Shown here piece by piece: positions 23,598 to 44,378 of a stretch of 64,000 nucleotides of DNA. Source of the DNA: Tubulanus polymorphus. Its lineage: Eukaryota > Nemertea > Palaeonemertea > Tubulaniformes > Tubulanidae. Both the position numbers and the translations under genes were made by a program. The notes beneath the pieces are model-generated. The model was not told where the DNA came from. It saw only the letters and a list, made by a program, of their open reading frames with translations, and searched no databases. The DNA lies in NCBI RefSeq assembly GCF_964204645.1, contig NC_134036.1, forward strand, positions 6,395,600 through 6,459,599, written 5' to 3'. The number at the start of each line of letters is the position of its first letter. The first letter of the stretch is position 1.

Positions 23598-24753
23598 CTA
23601 TATTTTATAATAGAAACAATAAATTCAAATAGAATTTTGATGTGAAACAGAGCTCTTACTTAAAAGCGAAGAAATAATTGACTCGCTATCGTTCGAGTCT
23701 ATACGTTCATTCGTTAAACAAATACTCAATGTTAACTGATGAATGCAAATTTGTGTATTTTATGCAAGACATCCAATGGCATTCTTATCACAGCGATAGA
23801 TCTAAATCTAGAAGTACATAGAATATAAACAGGTGGTTTGCAGGCCCGTGTCGAGCTTTTCTGAGGGGCACGTCTATTTCAAGAAAAACGTTTTTCCCTG
23901 CAAAGTGCCACCTAACAGTTAAAAAGGACAAAAAACGCTTTTCATCTTCCAAAAAAAAAACACTTGAAAATTGTATCAAAAATTTGCAAAATCTTGACCC
24001 AAATTGTTTTTACACTGACTTTGAAGAGCACTTTGAAAATTTAAGGGGGTTCGTTCGCTTCCCCCGGACCCTAAACCAAATTAAGTAAATGAAAGAAGTG
24101 ACAGGAAGGATAAGCCTACACTGTCCCTACTGATCCCTTACCTTAATTTCTTCCCATTCTTAAAAAAACCCAAAAAACATCCTCCCAACGACTCGCATAA
24201 TTAGTAGACATTTGCATCTCATTAGTTGAGACTAACGTTTGCCGAAAATCTAACTTAATATGATGAGAAAGATGAAATTTTACTTCTGTCGTCTTTCTGA
24301 TGTGATATATGCTGCATGTTAAAGTGTATATCGCTTTATCGATGGACAATCAACGGCCGATTACGAATGATGTGGATTTGAGTATTTCTTGAGCATAACA
24401 GCTTTTCTTGCCTTAGTCGCTTCGTTCAACGTAGCTTTTTCAACGTTCGAATAGAGAATATCTCGTTTTCTCGAGTCAGGATCCGTCGACGAATGAATAT
24501 AACACATATGATGAAGCGATCATTTATACGTTCTTAAGACATATTCAAACAAATTCCAACATTTGCACAGCTTAATATTAGTTACCCCACTAATGTTTGA
24601 TGATTCTTGCAAGCTGAATCGATGCGAAACCGAAAACTTTCAAAATCGATCCTCGCTCATCACTATTTTCTCACACTAACCATGCGTATATTTCTTTTTG
24701 TCATTCGGTCTCGCGGGAAATAATACTTTTCATATATTAACCTGTCATATGTA

Positions 24754-24930
24754 GCCAGCATCACCATCATCGCCTTCATTGTCACCACCACCTTCTCCAG
24801 CATCACCATCATCACCTTCTCCAGCATCACCATCATCGCCTTCATTGTCACCACCACCTTCTCCAGCATCACCATCATCACCTTCTCCAGCATCACCACC
24901 GCAATCATCACATCAACTTCCCCAGCATCA
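24754..24930. repeat. 66-bp minisatellite (two copies), unit 2
   Basis: Counterpart of 6,604-6,845 with one repeat unit fewer. Confidence 0.85.
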
Positions 24931-25926
24931 CCATCATCACAAATCAATTGACTATCAATTCGAACTACGTCATCATCGTCGTCATAACATCCACCATCAC
25001 ACACTCATTATCATAATCACTCCCTCCGCCATCTCCACCATCCCAACCTCCACCTATTGAGCGAGTCATCTAGTCATCCAATCGTCCGGTTAATCAGTCG
25101 GCTACGAATCTACTTTTTAATCGGATTCTACGCCTGGGTCGAAGAAAACTACTCACAGAAGTGATCTTAATGGATGGTGCAGCAAAGCGCGTGAAATTCA
25201 CAAATTCTCACAAATCCAGCGACGTTTTTTTTTCTTGAGCAGACCATACGCACCTTTCGAAACTAGTTCATTAATGTAAATTTCACTCTCATCCCTAACT
25301 AATCTCTTTGCCCCCGCCTCAAATCGAATGTACTTACACCATTAATTTATATAATTCAGCAAAAAACATATGTTTTTAGAGTGTAAGGGTGTCGTACAAG
25401 CTCGATTATTAAACCGCGAGCTTCAATTATGTATATTATATCAACAAGCAGCTGACTTATTCCTATTCATTTTGTCTAACCAATAAAGCGCTTGATGTAT
25501 AACCACCTGCTGCAATAACGTTTCGAGTTCCTGAAATTTGCGACCGAAAAATAATCATCGTGAATAGAAAAAGCAAACACTCTACTACACGTTGTTCTAA
25601 ACGTCCCGTTCCTATAGGCGTTCTAACGAATACTTTACAACTAACAGCGGCAGTTGTGGGCAGGACGTACGAATCGAGTATAGGTAAAGTAAGTATGAAT
25701 GCAATAGAATAGAAAGGATGCGATACGTTTAACATACATCAATACCTAGATTATGAATCTATACAAAACGAGGTTTCACAGTCGAATCGGTTAATATAAT
25801 ATGCGACAGGGACCAGTTGCTCAAAGGTTGGTTGAAGCTTTCGAGTTAATAGGTGACATAGAGACAATCAAAAGTTCATTATTGTTATGACAATATTCGT
25901 AGAGTAGCCGTGTTAACCAGGTTTAA

Positions 25927-26110
25927 AATACGTATAGGTTACTGTATAATACTGTATAGGTTAACTGTTTATTTGACGCATGAGCTTTCGTTTCTAATGA
26001 ATAGAAGCTTCATCACTCATTCACCTGATGAAGCTTTTATACATCAGTAGCGAAAGCTCGTGCGTCAAATAAATAGTTAACCTATACAGTACTACTCGTC
26101 TCGTTACTTA
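25927..26110. repeat. Fold-back element 5' of ICK3, unit 2
   Basis: Counterpart of 7,836-8,018. The left arm has lost its outer GAGACGAGTAG part, so the hairpin is shorter and has mismatches (GAAGCTTTTATACATCAGTAG on the right). Confidence 0.65.
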
Positions 26111-26266
26111 TTATTATTATGGTATTCTATCCGGCGGTTATCTTCGAGCATGTTTTTAACGTGTAGCCCCTGGTTTGTTTCATACAAGACGAATTATTTC
26201 GTTCATATTCAAGTTCGGTTGATGGGTAATATCGATGTTCTCCGTTTCTAGTTCGATTTCTAGGCG

Positions 26267-26945
26267 ATGAAAATGCTTGCTTATCTATTAACTCGCGTAT
26301 ATGCGATCGTCGCGATTGTGGTCACTGTTGCGTCATTTGCGGAGGCATGGGGTGAGTGGTCACGACTGAGAATTTATTACAGAAATTTCCATCGGATTCA
26401 TCGGAGGAAACAACCTAAAAAAATTCAGATAGACGTTTCAAACCCATCGAAATTTAGCGAAAAGTTTCCAAATATTTAATGCAGACATTTTTGCACGGCA
26501 TTTTACTGAGTAATTTTTCATAGAAATATATCACGATCAAGTGATTAGATTTACGTATTCCAAATTATAAAAATCCTCTAAATAACCTCTCATTTGTTCC
26601 CGAATATTTTCTAAATAAGGCATTCACTTTTGGGCCACGGTAAAATAAAAAGCCGGCTCTGATTAATGCGAATTTAGTCGGGGGATTGAAATGGGATAAA
26701 TGCTTTGCGTGCGGGCGTCTATCAACCCTCAATGCTAACATATCGCTCACTCGTCTAAATGGATCTACCTGAACCCGGGCTTAATAATAGAATTTTGTAA
26801 AACACTGTTGTTTTTGAATGTAAATTTCGTTTCTTTTGGTCATATTTTAGCTTGCGGCTCCATAGGCCAATCGTGTAAGGCTTCCATCGAATGCTGCGAC
26901 CCTAACCCTTGTCAAAACTCGGTGTGTACACCGTACGCGGGCTAA
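26267..26945 (+). CDS. Secreted cystine-knot (ICK) peptide precursor, ICK3 copy 2
   Basis: Exons 26,267-26,351 and 26,851-26,945 with the same splice sites, 59 residues and framework (C-x6-C-x5-CC-x4-C-x4-C) as copy 1. The mature coding sequence looks the same; the signal peptide has one Ser to Thr change (GTCAGT to GTCACT). Open reading frame is intact. Confidence 0.82.
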
Positions 26946-27375
26946 TCGCAGATAGTAAGCTGGTGTAATCGGATGGATCGATTCGTGGTGATTGTCGAAA
27001 TATCCGATTATGAAACTGAACCGCAGTCACGATACCGACTGACTATGAAAAAGCTCGAATTGAATCTATATTTTAACTGCGTAGTAAGATCTAGTCTTAT
27101 AATCAAATTCAATAAAATGAAAATAAATAAATCAATATGAGAATGTTATAAAGTTATCAATGAAGCGCCATATCAGTCATCGATATTGTAGATCCACGTT
27201 TTTACTTAAACTCGAAAAGCACGACGTAATAGTCCGATGCAGCTATATGGTCCAAACACATTGCACACGTGACGATGTTCGGTGTCGTTGCTGCTCTGTA
27301 TATTTGGGAATACATAAAAAGGTGTTTAAACAAGAGACGAGTGTAAACCAGTAGAGTGTGTTCCACCGTGTCATT

Positions 27376-27870
27376 AAATGTCCCCTTTTCCCCCGAAACA
27401 TCCGCACTAAATTCTTAAACCATTTTTCAGAACTAGGCAAAGTGCGCTCAAATTTACCCTAACTAATGAAAACTAAAGGGAAACAACTTTCTCAATTCAT
27501 CAAAACTGCTTCCAAATACGTTTAAGCCATCTTTGTATATGTCGTTGTATAATTGATTCTGTATGTATTTTCTATGTGTGTGTGTTAAGTGCGTCTGGTT
27601 ATGTTAATCATTTGTTAATTTTCTGTTTATACGTGAAGCGCATTATTCATTGTTTTTTTCTTCATTTCGATTTTGTTTTTTCGCTCTAAGCAATTGTATT
27701 TTTGTCGAGCAATAAAACATATTCTATTCACCCATAATATAAAATTTAAAAAAAAAACAATTTTGTTCAGGCGTGTCGGGAGGATTACGTACTTCCACCC
27801 ATTTTCAGCGATTTATTTGAAAATGAGATACGAAAAAAATATGGTTATAATCGGTTTTTTTTTAAATTTA
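27376..27870. mobile_element. Insertion shared by units 2 and 3, probable retroelement 3' end
   Basis: About 495 bases that are absent from unit 1 (which reads ATTAAATGTGGTTACAATTG at about 9,280). Contains CAATAAAACATATTCTATTC near 27,710 like a retroelement 3' end. No recognisable ORF. The family is not identified. Confidence 0.45.
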
Positions 27871-29047
27871 TATCGTTAGTGAACCAACTATAATCCAGAC
27901 CTAAAATACTTTCAACTATCTACGAGTGTAAACCAATTTGGATCATCTTAGATTGTATGGTCTGATCAGTGAGGTCTGATATGTGTGGATATGGCTTTTT
28001 GATGCGTTATCTCAACACGTAACAGCCATTAAAAGGCGCGAGATACAGTCACGTGTAATAAATAAATTCCAACAACAAATATCATTAAATAAAACATTCG
28101 AAATTTTTTATGACAACGTTTTGCATAAAACTACAATATACAAACTATCTATAATGTATACACTACGGCGGGGGTTCGGGTTCCTGCTGAGCCAGGTTGG
28201 GCGTGTCTACTGAGCTAGAGTTTCGCGTAGGATAAATATTTACAATACAGTATTAGCTTAATCTGTAAATTCAGGAGTATACCACTGACCAGGGCCTATA
28301 CTTTGAGGACAAAATAATCACTAGGATGCATCATTCACAGTCCATCGAAGTGTATCGTATACACACTTTTATCTCACTTCGTATTCTGTATCACAACGAT
28401 AATGATGATTAATACATTTCCTAAAGAAAAGTGAACGTTGCATGTTTCGATACTGCGGCATAGGAACAACAATTACCACGAATTTTTCATTATTAATGAA
28501 AAATAAGTCATCTTGCCGGATAGACACATAACAGTTGGACAATTTATTTCGGTTGGCATCGTGGGTTGTGGATGTGGGTGCCTGACCTGAATGACAACGA
28601 TTGAATGTCGTGTCTATAGGAGTGACGGCTATCCGACCTGATAAGTTTTACTTCACGCAATTATCATTGACATATTAATTAATGATATATCAAACAATAG
28701 ATCGACTCGAGATTATTGAACGTGAATAAAACGGTGAAAGTCGAACGGAATACTTATCGCAGTGATATTTAGTGCTGAGCCTATTACTATAAAACTGAGC
28801 GAATTTGGACAAATGACAATATTTTCACACAAATCATATCGCGCGGGGAGGGTATTTTGACAATGGTAACCCAATATTGCATAATTCATTAAAAAAAAAC
28901 GATAGGCTAGCTGTAATGCCCCTTAGGGCTCTTGTTTATGCCCTAAAATCAATTATCCCCATCAGAAAATGCTTTCAGAAATTAGAAAACAACGTTTTGA
29001 CTGGCAATATATTCTAATTACCCTGCGCTGGGTAAAACTGGATGAAT

Positions 29048-35663
<6,616 letters not shown>

Positions 35664-37060
35664 GTTTCAAAAAATGCGTTTATTGGTCGGATCAAGATCC
35701 GTTCTCATCCAATCAGAAAAAGTCACTCCGCCGAATTGAAAATTCTTGAAATATTTTCAGAAAAAAATACGCACGTTTGAAATTCAACCAAAGAAAAAAA
35801 TGTTGCAACGGCATACAGAATTCCATCTTTTCATTTTTCGCAATTTCGTATTCTTATGTTTGATTCGTTCGAATATTATATTTCTCATTATTATATGTTG
35901 TGTTCGTAAAGTCGTTATGCGTCATACTCTCAAAACAACGATGCCCAGTTGTATAGACTAGTTCAAACTTTAACCGGGGGCTAACTTGATTCATTTTCAA
36001 TTGAGTTAGCCCCCGGGTTAAAGGTAATACCAGTCTATAAAACCGGGCCCAGAGTTTACCTGAGCAGAAAAAACACATTGTGGTTCGATTCACCGATTCG
36101 ATTCACCGATTCCGTAGACCTTTACCCACAAATCTGTAGATAAATTCTAACTCTATTTCTTCATATTTATTGCGAACGTTATGTGTATTCTCAAAACTCA
36201 GTCGCCGATATTCGAATAAAAATGAATTTCTTTTTCATTCCAATTCTAATCAATTTCGAGTCTAGAACTGCGTATACTGGGAACGGTTTTTTTTGTCTCG
36301 AAAAATCCATCGATATCGAGACCGCTGCTGATTTGACTAACATTCAGATTATGAAACGTTAATCAAACTCGATATCATTTAACGCTAATCTCTGAGCCTT
36401 ATCGAGTCTCGTTAGAGCCTCTTACAAGCGATTTGGATTTGAAAATCTAGCGCATACCATATATTGTATGTGTGTTGAGAAATCTCCCTAAGCGTCGCGT
36501 ATTAAGGGTTTGATCCCCTTTTCGTCTCATAGGAATTTATTCAAACAAATTACTGTGTGTTATCTGAATGGTCCACAAACATCGATATCGAATTTTAAAA
36601 TTCGGACAGAATTCACGACAGATTAAAAATTTCGCAATGACAAATATAATTAGTTTAGATTGACGAACTTACGCCTTGTGATAGAAAAAAAAACAAAACA
36701 AATACAATTACAATATTCGTTTGAAAAATAAAGATTTCTCGTCGACAAAATCTGGAGATTCCATTGGGCCTAGCTGCACAGTCGTGAGTTAAGGCTGAAA
36801 GTGGTCTTACATCTTTAACAAGGAACGAGTTTATACTGGACTTTAGTTGTTAGATTGGGCATCAAGTTGGACTGAGACTGGTCTTAGATCTAAGGCATGG
36901 CTCCTGCAACAGACCCCTCAATTCAAACTGCATCGCAGACTAAGATAGATTATAGCCGAACAAATGCGTTCGTATTCGCAACATCTTGCTTATATCAGCA
37001 TTTCTAGAATTCTAGAATTTCTAGAGAGCGGGAGAGAGAGAGATACCGAATAGATATTAC
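35664..37060. other. Upstream region of copy B and junction of units 2 and 3
   Basis: Non-coding. The boundary marker TTCGGACAGAATTCACGACA is at 36,601. An inverted pair GGGGGCTAACT / AGTTAGCCCCCGGGTTAAAG near 35,977-36,022 forms a small hairpin. No gene seen. Confidence 0.5.
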
Positions 37061-37160
37061 AGCGAGGCGTATATAAGTTAAACGCCTCGAGGCAGTTACT
37101 GTAAAAACGGTCTAAACTTTCTGTACACGACAGCGGATTTCAGCATGTATCATGTATCCG
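37061..37160 (+). promoter_or_regulatory. Conserved core-promoter-like block, unit 3
   Basis: Counterpart of 735-840, with TATATAAG at 37,070-37,077 and the shared GGCAGTTACTGTAAAAACGG. Confidence 0.4.
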
Positions 37161-37984
37161 TCTAGATCAAAGATATATTTACACTGATTTCGTGCGCCGC
37201 TTGAAAAACAGCGAATAACTAATTTATAAATCACAATTACACAAACCTTAAGTCTTATGATATAGGAAAAACCTTGAAAAAAAAACCTAAATTAGTAGAT
37301 TACAAAGTTTAAGGAATGTGCAACGATTTTCATGTTTGCCGCGAATGTGGAAAAATCGATTGGATTCATCGATGTATTTTGAGGAGCGATAAAGTTTTAT
37401 TTCTATCAGGGAAAACTTTTGAGACGATAGTGTCAGTATTCGGTTGATTAGTGATTAGATTCATTAGATTCGAAGATTTTAGACTAGCTCATTGCGTGCG
37501 ATTCTTATTCTTTCTCGTTTAAGGGAAGCAACCTGGAATTAAATCGTTTTTGTAAAATTATTTGATGATGGATATGGTTGTACGCAAGTAATATGTACAT
37601 GTTCATTCTACTTATTTCTAGCTTTGCTGCGCGCTGTTTATTGAGTAAAACGGTTCCAATAAAATATCTGAAATTGATCCTGGTGTTATGGGTAGATCCC
37701 GCTAAGTGTCGTAATAAGTTGGTCAGCATTCTTCCAAACCAGGACCTAAAACGACGCGATGCAATGTAAAAAGCCAAAAAACGCAATGTTAAATGTAATA
37801 AAATATCAGAAATATTTCTGGTAGTTTCTACCACCCTAGTATTTCGATAATATTGTTCAATTAGGATCCGTTAAATCTACATAAACTATTTCTGATTTGG
37901 AATAAACGTCACTCACGATTATGCTCGAATAAACCAAACAGGATACAAATGTTCAAGTAGCACGGTGTCAGATATTAATTGTCA

Positions 37985-38270
37985 TAATATGAAATCAAAT
38001 CATACTTATGTCGAGCATTTGGCGCGGTTAGGATTGTAGGTTTAGAGCGCTGCGATTCGTACAGCGAGTGTAAGGCACGTGGATTGCGTTTACAAACACA
38101 GAGGACAGCGTGCGCACTGTAGCAAAAGATGGCGGAAACTTTCTTGTGAACATATTTCGTCGAAGTAACGATTTAAAGGAGGAACTAGAAATGACCGTGA
38201 GTGCTCGCAAGCCGCGGACGAAACGGCGTATCCTATTGATCTGACATTTTTTAACTTCGAGTTCACTTCG
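37985..38270 (+). pseudogene. Putative two-exon gene end, unit 3, frameshifted
   Basis: Codes NHTYVEHLAR (ends 38,025, donor CG|GTTAGG) and, from 38,109, VRTVAKDGGNFLVNIFRRSN followed by DLKEELEMTVSA. One base is missing near 38,205 relative to unit 2 (GTGCTCGCAAG versus ATGCGTTGCAAG), which breaks the frame before the conserved end. Product unknown. Confidence 0.3.
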
Positions 38271-38486
38271 ATTTGTTTACTCGCAGTTTTATTGAATCTA
38301 ATTATGACACGAGATTTGACGTCGGAGTTACACATATGAATTCAATTCGAGTTAAGCTTTTTCTCAACGTGCAAAACCTTTTCAGTCAGTAGGTAACCTG
38401 CCGACTGTGGTTATTTTCATAATGGGATATTACCCGAACAACCGCAAATTCATATCCCATTATATAGGCCCTTATCGCCATAACGA

Positions 38487-39394
38487 TTAGCTACAAAATC
38501 CGGCTCTGCATTTTTTGTCGCAACAGTCAGAGCTATAGTAACAACTATCTGCTTTTTTCATGCAACGTCGAGTCCCTGAAAGTACGAAATTGAAAATGGA
38601 ATTTTTAAGTGAAACAAGCTTTTCTTACTTAAGTGAATGTATGATTCCGAACCCAGAGCATATATATAACCGGTAATGATCCCGACGATTGGGATCTTAG
38701 AAGCCACTCATTGTTGTCGATCATTTAGACGAACGAATGTATTTAAGAGTTGCATGTTCATAAGATCATTATTTCAGGTCAATTGAATGGACTACCCACA
38801 AAACCAGCTATCCCGTCAGATGGCGTGATGAGCAGTAGATCGTTCGTTGTCAATATTACTTCATTTTCGATTAACTTTGAAATGGATTGTAAGACTCCCG
38901 AATCCATGTATTATCACAGGACTCGCCAAATATGAAATACTTTCATTCTTATTGTGAGATTTGGAGATAATCTTCAGAGATAATTGATTCAAGAGAAGAG
39001 TTCATTCAGATTTAATTGAATTCAAAAAGAAAATTGAACGTGGAAGACAAACTATCTACTAGCGAACCTAACAGATCCTCGCCTGCCATACGTGGAATCC
39101 TCGATTACCAAATTAGCACACTGCGGCTACCCCATTCATTCTAATCAGAATATGAGCATGTAATATGATCTATGGGATGTAATTCATTCAATTAATTCGT
39201 TCGATAACCATCTACTTAATCAATAAATAACTACTAAATGTGAACTGATAATTGCCATTTTAATTCATGTTATTCGTGGAATCGTACGAAATCGTGTATT
39301 GTATTCCCGGTTACTTACGCGCGTCTACAATGGCCACGGCACTGACCAAAATCACCGCAACAGCACACACACGAGTCATTAAATGAGCCAGCAT
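38487..39394 (-). CDS. Secreted cystine-knot (ICK) peptide precursor, ICK1 copy 3
   Basis: Exons 39,394-39,319 and 38,575-38,487; 54 residues; same splice sites. The mature part is the same as copy 1, with Arg after the fifth cysteine. The signal peptide has small changes (for instance the RVCAVAVILVSAVAI version). Intact. Confidence 0.82.
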
Positions 39395-40828
39395 TTTCGC
39401 GCCTAGAATTTTACTTATATTTGAATCCATGGAAATCACAATATCCGTGATAAGACGATGAGCAAAAATCCCACGATGAATCGGTAAAGTTTATTTCAAA
39501 ATTATAAATATTCCGGGAGGTTGCTACCACCCATCTTCAGTCTAAAAAAACTAATTTAAAAATTACCACCCGAAATATTTCTAATTTAGAAATAAGCTTT
39601 TTTAGATTCATTCATATATTGTGGGATTTTAACTCATGAATGATATCTATTAGCAATCACAAATTCTGATAATGCAAAAGCTTTCAACGGGCTCTCAGTT
39701 AATGAACATTTTGTCAGGTAATGTACCAGGTTTAGAAAAACGCAGCTCTCTGCATATAACGGGTTTTAATCTGTATTTCTGGTTTGAATGCTGTTCCATA
39801 AATTCATTCTTTTTAATCTATTGTATCGTATCGTCCTTGCAATCAAAAGGAAAGTACGTTGAAGCCCAAATTTTTAGGGTGCATATATAAATGAAGGTTC
39901 CAGCGAGAAACATCGAACTAAAAGGTAAAGAAAAAATCGCGCTGATATCCGTAACCGATGGTTTACATAGAATAATCGCGGCTCGTTGTCGAAAATTCAA
40001 AGGAAAAGCGTAATTGAAATGATAAAGAGCTGAATTTCTGATAAGGTATCGCATTGACTGGAACGGGAACGGTGTTTTCACTCTCCGCATCCTCGTTTAG
40101 ACCCTATCTTAACCCAAATACCATCCGAGCGAAATTGACAAAATCAGGACTCGCCATAGTTTAGACAAGCGTCGCTAGAATCTATTCTTTGTATGAAATT
40201 GATGAAATAATTAATCTGCGTTTTTATGTATTTTGTTTAATTCTATTTCTTATTTCAACATTTGATCGTGAAAAATATAGATTTGAATTACCGGTATTTT
40301 ATCGACGGACCTACCTCAGTCGCTTGTTCTGACGTATTCAACTTTTCGAATCGAAAATGTCTCGTTTTCCCGAGCTAGCACAGTCGACGAATGAATAAAA
40401 CACATCGCGCGTAAAATAGTATACGTGTTGAAATAGAAATCGAAGTTATACAGATATACTACACACAGCTCGATATAGATTGAAACTCGCGTCGATGTGT
40501 TTGTTCATGGACTCTAAAACGAAGTCCATGGTTTGTTCAATCGCTTCGCACCCGGCTCTTCAAAATCGATCCACGCGCATCACAATCTCACTTCACAATG
40601 ATCCATGGGTATAATGTTTCGAACTTGCGGGATATCATTATGTATATTTAAATCAGCTGTCGCCTTTCATAATTTATGAATATCAATTTTTCATATGCTG
40701 TTTTAGAATTTTCGTTCGTGTGCGGTGAATACACAGAACGCATCATTCTGACTAGAAACAGGTCTTAAATTGCGATTGAAAGTGACTATTGAATCCGATC
40801 GATGTTTTTTGATTGGAGGTTTCCTACG

Positions 40829-41252
40829 CGTGTTTTGTCGGCCACTATGTGCGGTCCCCACTGCCGTCCTCCCCAGGTAGGGATTCGAACCTGATGGCGT
40901 CGCTACACTCGGCCACGGCACGAACCCCTGCCACAATAGACCGAATGCGGCACCGATCAGATTGTTCGTTGTATAATCACTAAAGCAAAGTTCACGGAAG
41001 AACTATCGATCGGAAAACCCGGACTAAATTGGATAAAACGGGTTTTCTAATTGGCTAATATTGTAATCATCTAAGCTGCGTGTGCATCTGTACACTCGGT
41101 CTAGTGTGGCAGGGTTTCGTACCGTGGCAATCTCGATGCCATCAGGTTCGAATCCCTGCTGGGGGGGGGATGCTGACTGCCGAGTAACTATCGTAGACCT
41201 CAGTAATGACATCATGTGCAAATACATCGTGTACAGTGGTCACGCTATTGCG
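40829..41252. repeat. Inverted pair of tRNA-like SINE heads, unit 3
   Basis: Counterpart of 4,626-5,050; here the + arm also reads GGTTCGAATCC, a perfect B box, while a G run is expanded just after it at about 41,161. Confidence 0.55.
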
Positions 41253-41556
41253 TCATATTGACCGTCATCTGGTCATAGATGACTAATTTCGCCCGAGTGT
41301 ACTGGTCTGCAAAGTCTTGGAGAAATGATTCTGCCTGAATGAGATCCGTCTTGTTAACTTCTCCGGTGTATATAGTTAAAAGAACTGCTAAAACTGAATC
41401 GTTTGCTTTTATTTGATTAACTGATTTGCATATATTTGCATATATTATATATTCATCGTAGTCAGTCAGTAACCTGACTGTGATTTAGTTTTATAATCGC
41501 ATATTTCCCAAAACCACCGCTAGTAATCCGATTGTAAACCCAATTTTCACCAACGA

Positions 41557-41633
41557 TTAGCAACACCTTGCCTGGTTACATTTGCCGCTGCAACACTCAG
41601 CATCGTGGGCGCAAAGTCCCAAGTTTGTGCAAA
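41557..41633 (-). CDS. Cystine-knot peptide exon, ICK2 copy 3, signal exon not found
   Basis: Same knot (C-x5-C-x5-CC-x3-C-x4-CC). The acceptor reads TATAG|TTTGC, a change of the first exon base (G to T) that leaves the AG intact. No joinable signal exon found. Confidence 0.48.
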
Positions 41634-42805
41634 CTATATTTTATAATATAAACAATAAATTCAAATAGAATTTTGATGTGAAACGGAGCTCTTACTTAAA
41701 AGCGAAGAAATAATTGACTCGCTATCGTTCGAGTCTATTCGTTCATTCGTTAAACAAATACTCAATGTTAACTGATGAATGCAAATTTGTGTATTTTATG
41801 CAAGACATCCAATGACATTCTTATCATCTGTCCAGTCGTTACTCACCCGCAGCGATAGATCTAAATCTAGAAGTACATAGAATATAAACAGGTAGTTTGC
41901 AGGCCCGTGTCGAGCTTTTCTGAGGGGCACGTCTATTTCAAGAAAAACGTTTTTCTCTGCAAAGTGCCACTTAACAGTTAAAAAGGACAAAAAACGCTTT
42001 TCATCTTCCAAAAAAAACACTTGAAAATTGTATCAAAAATTTGCAAAATCTTGACCCAAATTGTTTTTACACTGACTTTGAAGAGCACTTTGAAAATTAA
42101 AGGGGGTTCGTTCGCTTCCCCCGGACCCTAAACCAAATTAAGTAAATGAAAGAAGTGACAGGAAGGATAAGCCCACACTGTTCCTACTGATCCCTTACCT
42201 TAATTTCTTCCCATTCTTAAAAAACCCAAAATACATCCTCCCATCGACTCGCATAATTAGTAGACATTTGCATCTCATTAGTTGAGACTAACGTTTGCCG
42301 AAAATCTAACTTAATATGATGAGAAAGATGAAATTTTACTTCTGTCGTCTTTCTGATGTGATATATGCTGCATGTTAAAGTGTATATCGCTTTATCGATG
42401 GACAATCAACGGCCGATTACGAATGATGTGGATTTGAGTATTTCTTGAGCTTTTCTTACCTTAGTCGCTTCGTTCAACGTAGCTTTTTCAACGTTCGAAT
42501 AGAGAATATCTCGTTTTCTCGAGTCAGGGTCCGTCGACGAATGAATATAACACATAGGATGAAGCGATCATTTATACGTTCTTAAGACATATTCAAAAAA
42601 ATTCCAACATTTGCACAGCTTAATATTAGTTACCCCACTAATGTTTGCTGATTCTTGCAAGCTGAATCGATGCGAAACCGAAAACTTTTAAAATCGATCC
42701 TCGCTCATCACTATTTTCTCACACAAACCATGCGTATATTTCTTTTTGTCATTTGGTCTCGCGGGAAATAATTCTTTTCATATATTAACCTGTCATATGT
42801 AGCCA

Positions 42806-43050
42806 GCATCACCATCATCGCCTTCATTGTCACCACCACCTTCTCCAGCATCACCATCATCACCTTCTCCAGCATCACCATCATCGCCTTCATTGTCACC
42901 ACCACCTTCTCCAGCATTACCATCATCACCTTCTCCAGCATCACCCTCATCGCCTTCATTGTCACCACCACCTTCTCCAGCATCACCATCATCACCTTCT
43001 CCAGCATCACCACCGCAATCATCACATCGACTTCCCCAGCATCACCATCA
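42806..43050. repeat. 66-bp minisatellite (three copies), unit 3
   Basis: Counterpart of 6,604-6,845, three copies with a few private substitutions. Confidence 0.85.
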
Positions 43051-44034
43051 TCACAAATCAATTGACTATCAATTCAAACTACGTCATCATCGTCGTCATA
43101 ACATCCACCATCACACACTCATTATCATAATCACTTCCTCCGCCATCTCCACCATCCCAACATCCACCTATTGAGCGAGTCATCTAGTCACCCAATCGTC
43201 CGGTTAATCAGTCGGCTACGAATATACTTTTTAATCGGATTCTACGCCTGGGTCGAAGAAAACCACTCACAGAAGTGATCTTAATGGATGGTGCAGCAAA
43301 GCGCGTGAAATTCACAAATTCTCACAAATCCAGCGACGTTTTTCTTTCTTGAGCAGACCATACGCACCTTTCGAAACTAGTTCATTAATGTAAATTTCAC
43401 TCTCATTCCTAACTGATATCTTTGCCCCCGCCTCAAATCGAATGTACTTACACCATTAATTTATAAAATTCAGCAAAAAACATTTGTTTTTAGAGTGTAA
43501 GGGTGTCGTACAAGCTCGATTATTAAACCGCGAGCTTCAATTATGTATATTATATCAACAAGCAGCTGACTTATTCCTATTCATTTTGTCTAACCAATAA
43601 AGCGCTTGATGTATAACCACCTGCTGCGATAACGTTTCGAGTTCCTGAAATTTGCGCCCGAAAAATAATCATCGTGAATAGAAAAGCAAACACTCTACTA
43701 CACGTTGTTCTAAACGTCCCGTTACTATAGGCGTTCTAACGAATACTTTACAACTAACAGCGGCAGTTGTTGGCAGGACGTACGAATCCAGTATAGGTAA
43801 AGTAAGTATGAATGCAATAGAATAGAAAGGATGCGATACGTATGACATACATCAATACCTAGATTATGAATCTATACAAAACGAGGTTTCACAGTCGAAT
43901 CAGTTAACATCTATTCGACGGGGGCCAGTTGCTCAAAGGTTGGTTGAAGCTTTCGAGTTAATAGGTGACATAGAGACAATCATAAGTTCATTATTGTTAT
44001 GACAATATTCGTAGAGTAGCCGTGTTAACCAGGT

Positions 44035-44223
44035 TTAAAATACGTATAGGTTACTGTATAATACTGTATAGGTTAACTGTTTATTTGACGCATGAGCTTT
44101 CGTTTCTAATGAATAGAAGCTTCATCACTCATTCACCTGATGAAGCTTCTATACATCAGTAGCGAAAGCTCGTGCGTCAAATAAATAGTTAACCTATACA
44201 GTACTACTCGTCTCGTTACTTAT
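44035..44223. repeat. Fold-back element 5' of ICK3, unit 3
   Basis: Counterpart of 7,836-8,018, sharing the shortened, diverged left arm with unit 2. Confidence 0.65.
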
Positions 44224-44378
44224 TATTATTATGGTATTCTATCCGGCGATTATCTTCGAGCATGTTTTTAACGTGTAGCCCCTGGTTTGTTTCATACAAG
44301 ACGAATTATTTCGTTCATATTCAAGTTCGGTTGATGGGTAATATCGATGTTCTCCGTTTCTAGTTCGATTTCTAGACG

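Noticed and set aside
25463-25735. Hydrophobic start (MLNVSHPFYSIAFILTLPIL) as ICK2 signal exon
   Set aside because: More than 1.8 kb from the knot exon and no donor in clear phase agreement; kept only as a remote candidate. It also starts differently in units 1 and 3.
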